Assembly: GCA_016946835.1 (NCBI GenBank)
Contig: JACVTC010000012.1
Location: 1,865,001 to 1,900,000, forward strand
Source of the DNA: Neocallimastix lanati (nom. inval.)
Lineage: Eukaryota > Neocallimastigomycota > Neocallimastigomycetes > Neocallimastigales > Neocallimastigaceae
Reading direction: 5' to 3'
DNA length: 35,000 nucleotides
Shown one piece after another: positions 9,940 through 19,397 of the stretch. Under the pieces are notes generated by a model, which saw only the letters and a list, made by a program, of their open reading frames with translations, was not told where the DNA came from and ran no database searches. Made by a program: the position numbers and the translations under genes. Numbering within the stretch: position 1 is the stretch's first letter; every line of letters begins with the position of its first letter.

Positions 9940-11060
9940 TTTTATTAAAAAAATATTAAAATTTTTATGGCGTCAAATTAGAAAAATATAAATAATATAA
10001 ATGATAAAATTGTGTATAATTAACATAATTAATAAAGTTATTTATTAAAATTAAATAATTAATTTTTTTTTATTTTTTTATTTTTTTTATTTTTTAGACT
10101 TTGAATAAACTTTATTTAATAATATTTATTAAAAAAAATATATGAAAACGGTTTTTTACATAAATATTAAAACCAAAGTGGATTAAAATTGTCAGAATTT
10201 CATTTTTCCTTATACGTTCTTGACAACAGTAGGTCTAATGTATGCAAATTGATTATAGTGTAAAAATCATTAATATTTATATATATATATATATATTATT
10301 TTTGAAAAGTAAAAATTATTATTATTATTTGTTTTATATAATAATATTTTTATAACATAAGAATTAATTTAAATTATAAATAATATAATCAATGAAAAAT
10401 TTTATAGAATATGAAGTAATAAAAACTTTTATTGCTATAATTGGATTTTAATATTTTAAGGTTATATGAAGGGGAAAAATAAATGTTAATTTTGAAGTAA
10501 TGTTAACCTTTTTTTTTTTTTTTATTTATATAATTTTATTTTAATCTTTAAAAAATTTATTTTATTATATATATATATATATATATATTAAAATTTAATT
10601 CATGATTTAATTAGAGTGTTTAGAATTAATTAAAAAAAAAAATTATATATAAAAAAGTACAAAAAAATAAAAAAAAAATAAAAATAAAATAAATTAATGA
10701 ATTTATGCAATTATTTGTGTAATATATTTTTTAACTTTATCGTATAAAAAAAATATATATATATATATGTTTTTTTTATTATTATTAATGTTTTTATTAT
10801 ATGTTGTAATTCCATTCATTACTGCGGATATATATTAATAGAAAAATAAAATAGTTTTTTCTTCTTGATAATATATATAGGGTTTTTTTTATTCATTTTT
10901 CTGTTATATCTTTCGGCATTATTTTTCTTTTATGTCTTTTTGTTATCATAATTATTATTATTATTTTTAATTATTATATCTATTTTCTGAATTAATTATA
11001 TTGCTTCTTAAAAGAACCTATTTGAAGAAATAAAAAAAAAAAAAAAGCTAATAAAAATAC
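9940..11060. other. AT-rich spacer
   Basis: No gene is seen. (TA)n tracts lie at about 10276-10296, 10565-10590 and 10750-10770, together with several short homopolymers. A short less AT-rich patch at about 10190-10260 has no identity. Confidence 0.8.
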
Positions 11061-11064
11061 TGAT

Positions 11065-11225
11065 AATTATGAATGAAAACGAACGAATGGTTAAACGAAA
11101 TGAAGCGAATGTAGATGAGTGAGAGATCGAGCATGTAACGTAATGAAGCTGCGTAGAGGCTCGAGATCAGTCGAGAATGAGCGAAATGTAGTCAATGAGT
11201 AAAGTTGAATGAAATAATAGAGGTA
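11065..11225. repeat. purine-rich block with recurrent GAATG/GAACG/GAGTG words
   Basis: The block is clearly less AT-rich than its surroundings. On the plus strand it is purine-skewed, with irregularly spaced GAATG, GAACG and GAGTG words. All three frames carry stops. It may be a decayed tandem repeat or an RNA-derived fragment. Confidence 0.5.
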
Positions 11226-11244
11226 TTTTTAGGTTTTATTTTGA

Positions 11245-11525
11245 TATATTTTAGCATAAAAACCGTATTATTGTTTTATATTTTTAATCTGGAACCTTGA
11301 TTAATTAAACAATATAGAATAGTTTTAGTATAATTGAACAATAAAACCCTATTGTTTATATATATATATATCACGTGATTTTTAATTAATGATAAAATAG
11401 CTATGATTTAACATAAATGACAATGAAAACACATATTGTTAATTGACGATAAAACCTGTATTGTTTATACAAACATAAGGCTATAATGATATATATTGAA
11501 CATATATGCATGTATTGTTAATTGA
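11245..11525. repeat. degenerate repeats around AACAATA-AAACCC-TATTGTT
   Basis: Copies of an ATAAAACCnTATTGTTTATA-like word recur at about 11260, 11340, 11445 and, more weakly, 11425 and 11510. The best copy (about 11337-11357) is itself a small inverted repeat, AACAATA...TATTGTT. Confidence 0.5.
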
Positions 11526-11539
11526 TTAACTTAGTTATG

Positions 11540-11900
11540 TTGTTTATTTATTTATACACGTTCCAGAAATTCAATAACAATAATACTATAATTACTACCA
11601 AAATTTTTCATTGCAATTTCGAAAAAGGTTATAAAATGAAATATATAACAAATAATGCATCAAAATCTTTCAATAATTATTTAAATAATTTATTTTCAAA
11701 CAAACTTTCTTATTATAAATTACTATATTTATAAAAACAGGATGAATCTTTAACTGGTATTGATAACAAAGGAAAAAAAGCAGGAATTTGGAGAAAAAAA
11801 AAATAGGAAAAACTGATTAAATCAATATTTGAAAAATACAGAACTACAAATTAATTGATAATGGAAGACCTAGAAATGATATTGTTTTATTATGATTTAA
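11540..11900 (+). pseudogene. probable MULE-type transposase remnant
   Basis: One frame (11522-11734) reads FQKFNNNNTIITTK, then a segment with ITNNASKSFNNYLNNLFSNK and LSYYKLLYL. After an in-frame stop it continues KQDESLTGIDNKGKKAGIW and KLIKSIFEKYRT. A motif of the type 'TNN-x-hydrophobic-E/K-S/G-F/W-N-x2-L' followed by 'fyk-h2-LkxE' is seen near the C-terminus of MULE-like transposases. No upstream DDE region was found. The assignment is tentative; an unrelated Asn-rich dead gene is the alternative. Confidence 0.35.
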
Positions 11901-11904
11901 ATGT

Positions 11905-12848
11905 ATAATTAATTTAATTATTTTGATTTGTAATAAATGACAGAGTAATGATTAAAATTAAAAAGATTATCAGGAATTCTTGTCATACATAATTATTATA
12001 AATAATTAAAATTATAAAAAAAAATTTAAATATTTTTATTATTAAATATTTCAAAATAATTATTTATTATTATTGGAATTAAGGTTTTTAAGATTTAAAT
12101 TTTTAATATATTTTATTCTTATTATGGTAATTACAAAGATTTAATAATACATGAATTTTTTACTTTATTTATACTAATTAATTTATGGCGTATTAATATC
12201 ATGTGACTTATTACAACAAGCCATATTTATAAATATGGCTTGTTGTAAACATTGGCTGACTACTTTTATTTTTATTTATATTAAATTTATACTATTATTT
12301 ATTTTTTATAAATTATTTAATTATTCTTTCAATTATTATTATTTTTTATATTTTTATCAATAATTTTTATACTTTAAAATAAAAATTTTCCATTAAAATA
12401 GATAATAAAAATAAAAATAAAATAAAAGTAATATTAGTAATTTTTATTAATGACTTTTATATCTATCATTAATTTTATGAATACTCAATAAACATTGGGG
12501 TTAAAAAATTTTTTTTATCTGAAACTTTTGTGTAAATATTTTTTTTTTAAAGATTATTTTATTTATATATATATAGTTTAAAGGTTTAATAAGACTTTTA
12601 ATTATAATTCACTCTTCCTTATCTAAAATTAATTATAATTCAACATAATCTTTTTAATTTCGAATTTTTTTTTTTTTTTTTTTTTTTTTAATTATAGATT
12701 CCACGAATATTTAATCTTTTTGTATATATATAATGAAAATTTCAAAAGAATAATAAAAATAAAAAAAACCTTAACCCTAATTTGACTTTATTTATTAAAA
12801 TTATTTATTAATTAAATTATTATTATTATTGTTTTTTTTTAAATTTTA
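11905..12848. other. AT-rich spacer with a perfect palindrome
   Basis: No gene is seen. The stretch contains the palindrome listed at 12211, a T run of about 23 at 12667-12689, and a TTAACCCTAAT string at about 12770 like that beside the 15-bp repeat element at 1905. Confidence 0.75.
12211..12248. repeat. 38-bp perfect palindrome
   Basis: TTACAACAAGCCATATTTA is followed with no loop by its exact reverse complement (19-bp arms). Nothing coding overlaps it. It could extrude as a cruciform, or be a relic of a foldback insertion. Confidence 0.9.
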
Positions 12849-12849
12849 A

Positions 12850-12960
12850 AAAGCCACATTTTATGAAATATAATTTGCCAAATGTATTTTTGCCAGACGC
12901 ATTCCGAAATATGATTATAACAATAAAATTAAATAAATAATTTAATAAAAGTTTAATAAG
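12850..12960. mobile_element. decayed fragment of the 15-bp repeat element
   Basis: GCCACATTTTATG, TTTGCCAAATG, TTTTGCCAGACGCATTCCG and the following AATAAAATTAAATAAATAA reproduce, with changes, the left arm and adjoining interior of the element at 1471. Confidence 0.45.
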
Positions 12961-13142
12961 TTTAAATAAATTAACTCCAATAATAGCTATGTCAGACAAT
13001 CATATAGTCGTATGATATTACCAATATATACTTTACAATTTCCTATCAGTTTAAATATATTGTTTAATATTTATTAATTATTTTTCTATATTTAATATGA
13101 ATATTATCTTTCATTGTAATACAATTTATTTTTTTTTTCTTT

Positions 13143-13676
13143 TTCTTTATCCTTTAGAACTCCGTGAGATCGGGTCAATGGTTAGCGTGTATACCCTGAG
13201 GTCAATAGTCCGGAGTTCGATTCCACCTTACCACCCATTATAATCCATTTGACAGCCTAACCCTAAATCGAACAAGTCATCGTCTACACTATGATCGTGC
13301 TTCTCAGTTGTACGTATACATTGCCTGAAGCGGTGATTCCTGCGTATTGTAAATCCTCATTAGTTAATGTATCTGCGTGTTCATCACGTGTTAGGATAGA
13401 TTTCCTAATTTGGAGAAAGGTAATGTAGTAAATAAATAATAATGTTATAGTGTATGTGGTTGTGGCTTGCCGTATCCATCATCTCCAAATCTTGTGGTTC
13501 TGTAATCCGTGACTGAGAGCGTCGACGCCGAAATGGTATGGCATGGGAGCACTTTGTTGTATCCTGATACACCCGATATAAAGTTTGTCTGATATTAGTT
13601 GTCTGTTGTGGCTGGGATGATATGATCAAGACTTACAAGGGATAGTCTAAAAAAAAAAAAAATTCTTTATCCTTTA
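13143..13676 (+). mobile_element. tRNA-headed SINE-like retroposon with target-site duplications
   Basis: A 506-bp insert (13157-13662), much less AT-rich than its flanks, ends in a 14-nt A tail (13649-13662). It is bracketed by a perfect 14-bp direct repeat, TTCTTTATCCTTTA, at 13143-13156 and 13663-13676. Near its 5' end are tRNA-like pol III promoter elements: an A-box-like GGTCAATGGTTAG at about 13173 and a B box GTTCGATTCC at 13215-13224, spaced about 42 nt apart as in tRNAs. The tRNA cannot be folded properly, so it is a tRNA-derived head and not a functional tRNA. No long coding frame is present. The duplications and A tail are hallmarks of LINE-driven retroposition; the enzyme source is not in this window. 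Confidence 0.75.
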
Positions 13677-13964
13677 TTAATTATTAAATTAAAAAATATA
13701 ATATATATACTAAAAGCTTTGTATTTTTATATTAAATTTTTTTTATTATTTGATAAAGTTAGAATATAAGTTACACAAATAAAAAATGATAAATTTAATT
13801 AAAATTGAAATAAAATAAAAATAGAATAAAGTTAAATTATAAATTATTAAATTTATTTTGTACTAAATTAATAATTTTCACTTTTAGTATAAAAAGAAAT
13901 GATTTTGGAAAATTTTTTTTTCCCAAAAAAAAAAAAAAACAACAAATTTTTTTAAAAAAAACGT

Positions 13965-14045
13965 TATATAAACAAACATATAAACAAACTTATAAACAAA
14001 CTTATAAACAAACAAACAAACTTATAAACAAACTATAAAATAAAA
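13965..14045. repeat. 12-bp tandem repeat in the leader of cysteine-rich gene 1
   Basis: About five imperfect copies of AAACAAACTTAT lie just upstream of the ATG at 14067. The paralogous gene has a single copy at the same place, so the array expanded (or contracted) after duplication. Confidence 0.75.
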
Positions 14046-14066
14046 CAAAAAATAAAAATTATTAAA

Positions 14067-14768
14067 ATGTTCAATAGAAATTTATATTTTTTAGTTTATA
14101 TTACTTTACTTTTTGCCACCATTTATGGTAAAATTATGACAAAGGATGAAGTATTAAAAATTAAACCAGATGATTATGCTGACAAAAAAGATGATCAATG
14201 TCCAGACTTTAGTAACGGCAGTTATTCATACTTGGATCGTTGTGGATTTGAATTTTACTGTGTTGATGATAAAAGCTGTTATTCTTCTAAATATGAAAAT
14301 CACACTCATTATGTAGAAATTGCAGATTCTAATGGTGCTAGTAAGAAGTATATAGCTGATGTCTGTGATCCAAAAGATAAGAGTTGTGAACTTAAAGGAG
14401 AGTGTAAGGCAGATTCTGATTGTTTATCTGGCAAATGTGAAAATAAGAAATGTGTTCCTAATGATAAAGTTAAAATTGAAAAATGTCAAGATACCTTTTA
14501 TTACAAAGAATTAACTTTCACATCTAAAATAGAAATGGCTTGTGGTAAGCCAGAGGGTTATACTTGCAAAAAAGATAGTGAATGTGCATCAGATAATTGT
14601 TCAGATGGTTATTGTAGATTCCAAGGACGTGATCATAAATTAATTGAATTAGGCTCCTTCTTATTATATGCTGGTATCATTTTGGTTCTTTTAGTAATTG
14701 GTTGTATTGGTTGTTGTATTTGCTGCTGTTGCAGAAGAAGAAAATCAAGATCAATTAGTAATGTTTAA
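14067..14768 (+). CDS. secreted/type I membrane cysteine-rich protein, copy 1
   Basis: The 233-residue protein begins with a clear signal peptide (about 1-21, hydrophobic core YFLVYITLLFATIYG). A cysteine-rich ectodomain follows, with two modules of identical spacing: C113-x5-C119-x4-C124-x4-C129 and C167-x5-C173-x4-C178-x4-C183, each of the DSDCLSGKC / DSECASDNC type seen in EB/dickkopf-like small disulfide domains. A single C-terminal membrane span (about 195-216) runs into a Cys cluster and a basic tail, RRRKSRSISNV, as expected for type I orientation and possible palmitoylation. N-glycosylation sequons are at N50 and N78. The ATG is preceded by an A-rich leader. It is nearly identical to the gene at 19398. 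Function is unknown; cell-surface display is inferred. Confidence 0.85.
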   Translation: MFNRNLYFLVYITLLFATIYGKIMTKDEVLKIKPDDYADKKDDQCPDFSNGSYSYLDRCGFEFYCVDDKSCYSSKYENHTHYVEIADSNGASKKYIADVCDPKDKSCELKGECKADSDCLSGKCENKKCVPNDKVKIEKCQDTFYYKELTFTSKIEMACGKPEGYTCKKDSECASDNCSDGYCRFQGRDHKLIELGSFLLYAGIILVLLVIGCIGCCICCCCRRRKSRSISNV

Positions 14769-15855
14769 GTAACAAATTTTTAAATATATATGTTAAAATG
14801 ATATTTTATATAAAATTTATAGACTTATAAAATTATATAAAATATACAATATAAAACAATATATAAATAAAAGAATAAAAATATATAAATAATGATAATT
14901 GAATAAAAATAAAATAAAAAAATTAATACTAAAAAAAAGTTAAAAAAAAAATTAAAAAACAAAAAGTAAAAAAAAAAAAAAAATTAAAAAGCAAAACAAA
15001 AAAAAAAAAAAAAAGAAAAATTAATATCTTTCAAAATAAAATACTAAACGAAGTTAATTTTCATTTAAAGAATTAGAACGTTATAATAAAATTAAATAAA
15101 AAAAAATCAAAAGTAAATGAAATTTTTATATATTTATTATTTTGTAATTTTTTTTATATATTTATAGTGTTTTATCAATTTTTTTTTTCCCGTTTAATGA
15201 TTTAATATATTATAAATGTAATACATTATCGATATTATTGCTTGTTGTTTAAATTATTGTAAATATTAATACTAAACATTTTAATTGAAAATACGATTGG
15301 AGTATCTCTTTTGTCGGTATTTTGTTAGTTTTTATAAAATCAATATATAACTTTTTTTTTTTTTAAATATATTTATATAAAATCAATATATAACTTTTTT
15401 TTAATCAATATATAACCTTTTTTTAAATATATTTTGTCAAATTGCAACAATATGAATGCAACTTCCCGAAATGCACAACATCCATATTTATTAATCTTTC
15501 ATTTTAATATCATATATATTTCATTTTATAATCAATATATATATATATTAATGTTAATGAATATTTCATATTAGCTTTAATCATTGAATCAATTCGGAGG
15601 ATCGAGCCAACATTACCATGGCATTTTACTGATTCTGGCTAGGGCTAGCACTGAGCAATTATATACAATTATATATATATCCATTGCATACAGACATATA
15701 ATTATTTTCTTAACGATTTACTGTATCCATACGATTTAGAGAAAGAGATAGAGAGATAATTAGATGTTTAAAAAGAAAAAATTCTTTATTTTTTCGTTTT
15801 TTTTTATTTTTTTTAATTTGTTAACTGATAATTTAATAAATAAAAAGAAAAATAA

Positions 15856-15880
<25 letters not shown>
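14769..15880. other. AT-rich spacer downstream of copy 1
   Basis: The first part is the duplicated trailer. A 15-bp-repeat fragment lies at 15435-15480. A GC-richer patch at 15590-15655 (CGGAGGATCGAGCC ... GGCTAGGGCTAGCACTG) has no coding frame and no identity. A 48-nt T run begins at 15861. Confidence 0.75.
15435..15480. repeat. fragment of the 15-bp repeat element
   Basis: TGTCAAATTGCAACA and ATGCAACTTCCCGAAATGCA match the right-arm orientation of the element at 1741-1866. No partner arm was seen nearby. Confidence 0.45.
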
Positions 15881-15912
<32 letters not shown>

Positions 15913-16368
15913 AAAATAATTAAAATAGAAAATAAATATTTTAAAAATTTTTATTTTTTATGTCCAAAAAATTTAAAAAAATTTTTTTTAATATATTTTT
16001 TAATATCCAATTATATCTTTAATTTTTTTAATTTTTTTTTTTTTTTTTTTTTTTAATATTTTTTCATTTTTTAATATTAATTATTAATCTAAAAATATGA
16101 TACCTTTTTTTTTTTCTTTTTCTTTTTCTTTTTTTTTCTGTTTTATTTTATTTCTCTTTTATTTTTTTTGTTTTATTTTTAATATTATATTATATATATA
16201 TATTTACTTATAATATTTAAAGAATATCTTTAACAATTATTATTTATATATATTTTTATATATTTTTATTCATTAAGAAAATAAAAATTATTTAAAGAAA
16301 AGATAATAATTAAACAAAAAAAAAAAAAAAAAAGAAAATAAAAAAAAATAAAAATAAATAAAATAAAT
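15861..16368. other. homopolymer-rich upstream region of the ankyrin gene
   Basis: T runs lie at 15861-15908 and about 16025-16054, and a TTTTTC-rich stretch at 16107-16140. An A-rich leader (about 16314-16366) precedes the ATG at 16369. No other gene is seen. Confidence 0.7.
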
Positions 16369-17934
16369 ATGACTAATAGTATAAATAAGAAAGACGAATT
16401 ATTGGAGAAATATAATGAAGGTTTCCTTACATCTGAATATTTAGAAAATTATATAAACTGTCATCACCATGATTTATACATATCTTCTTCTTTAATTAAA
16501 TTATTAATTAAAGAGAATAAAATGGAGTTATTAAAAATTATTTTTGATAATTTAAGGTTTTATGATAATGATATTATTAAATGGTTACTTTTTCAATATA
16601 AAAATAAAACTTCTATTTCTATAATTAATTTAAATGAAGAAATCTCTAAAGATAAATATAAAATAATAATAGATTATGAAAAAGATTATCATTGGGTAAA
16701 TTATGGTAAGAATTATAAAATTGAAAATATGAATAAAAATTTAATATATTATTTAGTAGAACATGGAATAGATATAAATACAAATATTATATTTAAAGAA
16801 AAACCATTATTTTATGCATGTAAAAGTAAAAATAAAGATTTAGTAGAGTACTTGGTGGAACATGGAGCAAATATAAATAAAGCAAATCGGAATCGTGAAA
16901 CAATATTATTTATTTTATGTGGAGGTGGAAATAAAGATTTAGTAGAATACTTGGTGAAATATGGAGCAGATATAAATAAAGAAAATAAAAATGGTGAAAC
17001 ATCATTATTTTATACATGTGAAAGTGGAAATAAAGATTTAGTAAAATTCTTGGTGGAACATGGAGCAGATATAAATAAAGAAAATTGGAAAGATGAGACA
17101 CCATTATTTTATGCATGTAAAAGTGGAAATAGAGATTTAGTAAAATTCTTGGTGGAACATGGAGCAGATATAAATAAAGCAAAAATTAATGGTAAGACAC
17201 CATTATTTTATGCATGTAAAAGTAAAAATAAAGATTTAGTAGAGTACTTGGTGGAACATGGAGCAGATATAAATAAAGAAATAAGGAATGGTGAAACAGC
17301 ATTATTTTATGCATGTGGAAGTGGAAATAAAGATATAGTAAAATTCTTGGTGGAACATGGAGCAGATATAAATAAAGAAATAAGGAATGGTGAAACAGCA
17401 TTATTTTATGCATGTGGAAGTGGAAATAAAGATATAGTAAAATTCTTGGTGGAACATGGAGCAGATATAAATAAAGAAAATTGGAAAGATGAGACACCAT
17501 TATTTAGAGCATGTGAAAGTAAAAATAAAGATATAGTAGAATACTTGGTGGAACATGGAGCAAATATAAATAAAGCAATAGGTAATGGTGAAACTGTATT
17601 ATTTATTGCATGTGAAGATGGAAATAAAGATGTAGTAGAATCGTTGGTGGAATATGGAGCAGATATAAATAAAGAAAATTGGAATGGTGAAACTGTATTA
17701 TTTAGAGCATGCGAAAGTGAAAATATAGATTTCGTAAAAATATTGGTAGAACATGGAGCAGATATAAATAAAGAAAATAAAAATGGAGAAACAGTATTAT
17801 TTATTTCACATAGAAGTGGAAATAAAGATTTAGTAGAATACTTGGTGGAACATGGAGCAGATATAAGTAAAGCAAATGAACGTGGTAAAACTGTATTATT
17901 TACTTCAAGTGGAAGTAAAAAAATGAAGATTTAG
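16369..17934 (+). CDS. ankyrin-repeat protein
   Basis: The 521-residue protein has an N-terminal region of about 110 residues without a recognised domain, beginning MTNSINKKDELLEKYNEGF. About eleven 33-residue ankyrin repeats follow from residue ~140, with the consensus ETxLFxACxSGNKDLVxxLVEHGADINKE, plus a broken twelfth. Ankyrin repeats bind protein partners; no catalytic or membrane segment is visible. Repeats 6 and 7 (17281-17379 and 17380-17478) are identical at the DNA level. The frame ends early at 17934 because an A run (17917-17923) holds 7 A where the equivalent position in a later repeat (about 18131) holds 5. Whether the 521-residue product is functional or the whole gene is decaying is unclear. 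Confidence 0.85.
   Translation: MTNSINKKDELLEKYNEGFLTSEYLENYINCHHHDLYISSSLIKLLIKENKMELLKIIFDNLRFYDNDIIKWLLFQYKNKTSISIINLNEEISKDKYKIIIDYEKDYHWVNYGKNYKIENMNKNLIYYLVEHGIDINTNIIFKEKPLFYACKSKNKDLVEYLVEHGANINKANRNRETILFILCGGGNKDLVEYLVKYGADINKENKNGETSLFYTCESGNKDLVKFLVEHGADINKENWKDETPLFYACKSGNRDLVKFLVEHGADINKAKINGKTPLFYACKSKNKDLVEYLVEHGADINKEIRNGETALFYACGSGNKDIVKFLVEHGADINKEIRNGETALFYACGSGNKDIVKFLVEHGADINKENWKDETPLFRACESKNKDIVEYLVEHGANINKAIGNGETVLFIACEDGNKDVVESLVEYGADINKENWNGETVLFRACESENIDFVKILVEHGADINKENKNGETVLFISHRSGNKDLVEYLVEHGADISKANERGKTVLFTSSGSKKMKI
17281..17478 (+). repeat. identical 99-bp tandem duplication within the ankyrin repeats
   Basis: Two adjacent 99-bp units match base for base, and the match extends some 30 bp further upstream. 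Other repeats differ at many positions, so this pair is recent. Confidence 0.9.
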
Positions 17935-18317
17935 TAAAATACTTGTTGAAACATGGAACAGATAAAAATTAGAAAAAAAAAAAATTAAAAGAATTGGTGA
18001 AACAGTATTATTTAGAGCATGTGAAATTGGAAACAAAAAATTATTTTGAATACTTGATGGAACGTGAAGCAGATATAAATAAAGAAAATTGGAATGGTGA
18101 AACAGTATTATTTGTTGCATATAAAAGTAAAAATGAAGATTTAGTAAGATACTTGGTGGAACATGGTGCAGATATAAATAAAGAAAATTGGAATAGTGAA
18201 ACTGTATTATTTAGAGCATGTGAAAGTGGAGATGAAGATTTAGTAAAATTCTTGGTGGAACATGGAGCAGATATAAATAAGGTATATAGCAATCGTAAAA
18301 CAGCATTTTATTTTTAG
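17935..18317 (+). pseudogene. decayed 3' end of the ankyrin-repeat gene
   Basis: Further ankyrin repeats continue past the stop at 17934 in shifted frames: one ends at a TAG near 17971, an A-rich tract follows, and the frame 17994-18317 carries YLMEREADINKENWNGETVL, DLVRYLVEHGADINKENW and DLVKFLVEHGADINKVY before a final stop. At least three frame or stop lesions separate these from the intact part. The tail is therefore former coding sequence of the same gene and not an independent gene. Confidence 0.8.
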
Positions 18318-18417
18318 AAATAATTAGATAGAACAATATTTACTAAACTATATTAAAAGTAATACAGATATAAATAAAAACGACAAACCTAAAAAAAAAA
18401 AAAATTATTTTATACCT

Positions 18418-18567
18418 TTTTTTTTTTTTTTTTTTTTTTTTAAATATATTTTTATAAAATCAATATATGACCTTTTTTTTTTTTTTTTTTTTAAATATAT
18501 TTTTATAAAATCAATATATGACCTTTTTTTTTTTTTTTTTTTTTAAATATATAAATTTAATATATGA

Positions 18568-18624
<57 letters not shown>

Positions 18625-18650
18625 ATATTTTTATAAAATCAATATATGAC

Positions 18651-18681
<31 letters not shown>

Positions 18682-18715
18682 ATATAAATTTAATATATGA
18701 CCTTTTTTTTTTTAA
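18418..18715. repeat. T-tract minisatellite
   Basis: Five to six units consist of a long T run (up to 51 T at 18570-18620) followed by either AAATATATTTTTATAAAATCAATATATGACC or a shorter AAATATATAAATTTAATATATGACC core. Related single units occur at 15350-15425 and 20570-20600, at the ends of the duplicated blocks. Confidence 0.85.
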
Positions 18716-18724
18716 ATATAACAT

Positions 18725-19100
18725 ATTAATATGTTATATATATATATATATTAGTTTTTTTATACGATGAAATTAGAAAATATATTACACAAATAACTGA
18801 ATTAACTCATTAACTCATTATATTTTCATTTTTTTTTTATTTTTTGTACTTTTATAATTATATTTTTATTATTAATGATATTTTAATTATTATATATAAA
18901 TGTAATATATTTATTTAAAGAATAAGTATTATGTTAATCATAATAAAATAAAATATATAACAAATGATTAAGAGAATTAGGGTATATTTATAAAGTGAAT
19001 TATTTTTAATCATATTCAATAAAATAAAATAAAATAAAATATATAACAAATGATTATGAAAATTAGGGTATATTAATTGATAAATATATAAAGTAAATTT
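18725..19100 (+). repeat. duplicated block, upstream part of copy 2
   Basis: The segment TTTTTTTATACGATGAAATTAGAA..TTACACAAAT ... ATAACAAATGATTAAGAGAATTAGGGTATATTTATA recurs at 20640-20960. Its last part (AACAAATGATTA..AATTAGGGTATATT) is itself present twice here, at about 18958 and 19040. Confidence 0.7.
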
Positions 19101-19397
19101 TAATAAGTGTGAAATTGGAATAATAAGAATGTTCCGAAATATATTAATATTAATTTATATAATTTAAATAAGTTACACAAATAAAATAAAAAAAAAAAGA
19201 TATAAAATAAAAATAGAATAAAGTTAAATTACAAATTATTAAATTTATAGTACTAATTTAATAATTTTCACTTTTTAGTATAAAAAGAAATGATTTTAGA
19301 GAAATTTTTTTTTCCAAAAAAAAAAAAAAAAAAAAATTTTTTTAAAAAAAAACGTTATATAAACAAACTTAAAAAACAAAAAATAAAAATTATTAAA

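Larger units (their letters stand above)
13735..15425 (+). repeat. duplicated block, copy 1
   Basis: This block aligns by eye with 18725-20640: the upstream GATAAAGTTAGAATAT..GTTACACAAAT segment, the leader TTTAGTATAAAAAGAAATGATTTT, the cysteine-rich gene, the trailer GTTAAAATGATATTTTATATA, and the far-downstream GGTATTTTnTTAnTTTTTA..AAATCAATATATA. The upstream part is shorter here than in copy 2. Confidence 0.7.

Noticed and set aside
13157-13240. Functional tRNA gene
   Set aside because: A and B boxes are spaced as in a tRNA, but acceptor and T stems do not pair, so it was called a tRNA-derived SINE head.
13405-13629. Minus-strand 74-codon frame inside the SINE-like insert
   Set aside because: No family resemblance, opposite orientation to the A tail, and the insert has full retroposon hallmarks.
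16910-17500. Long minus-strand frames rich in LYLYLLHVPPRILL across the ankyrin gene
   Set aside because: They are shadows of the 99-bp ankyrin repeats on the other strand.
18564-18770. Open frame of mostly Phe residues
   Set aside because: It is a translation of the T-tract minisatellite.
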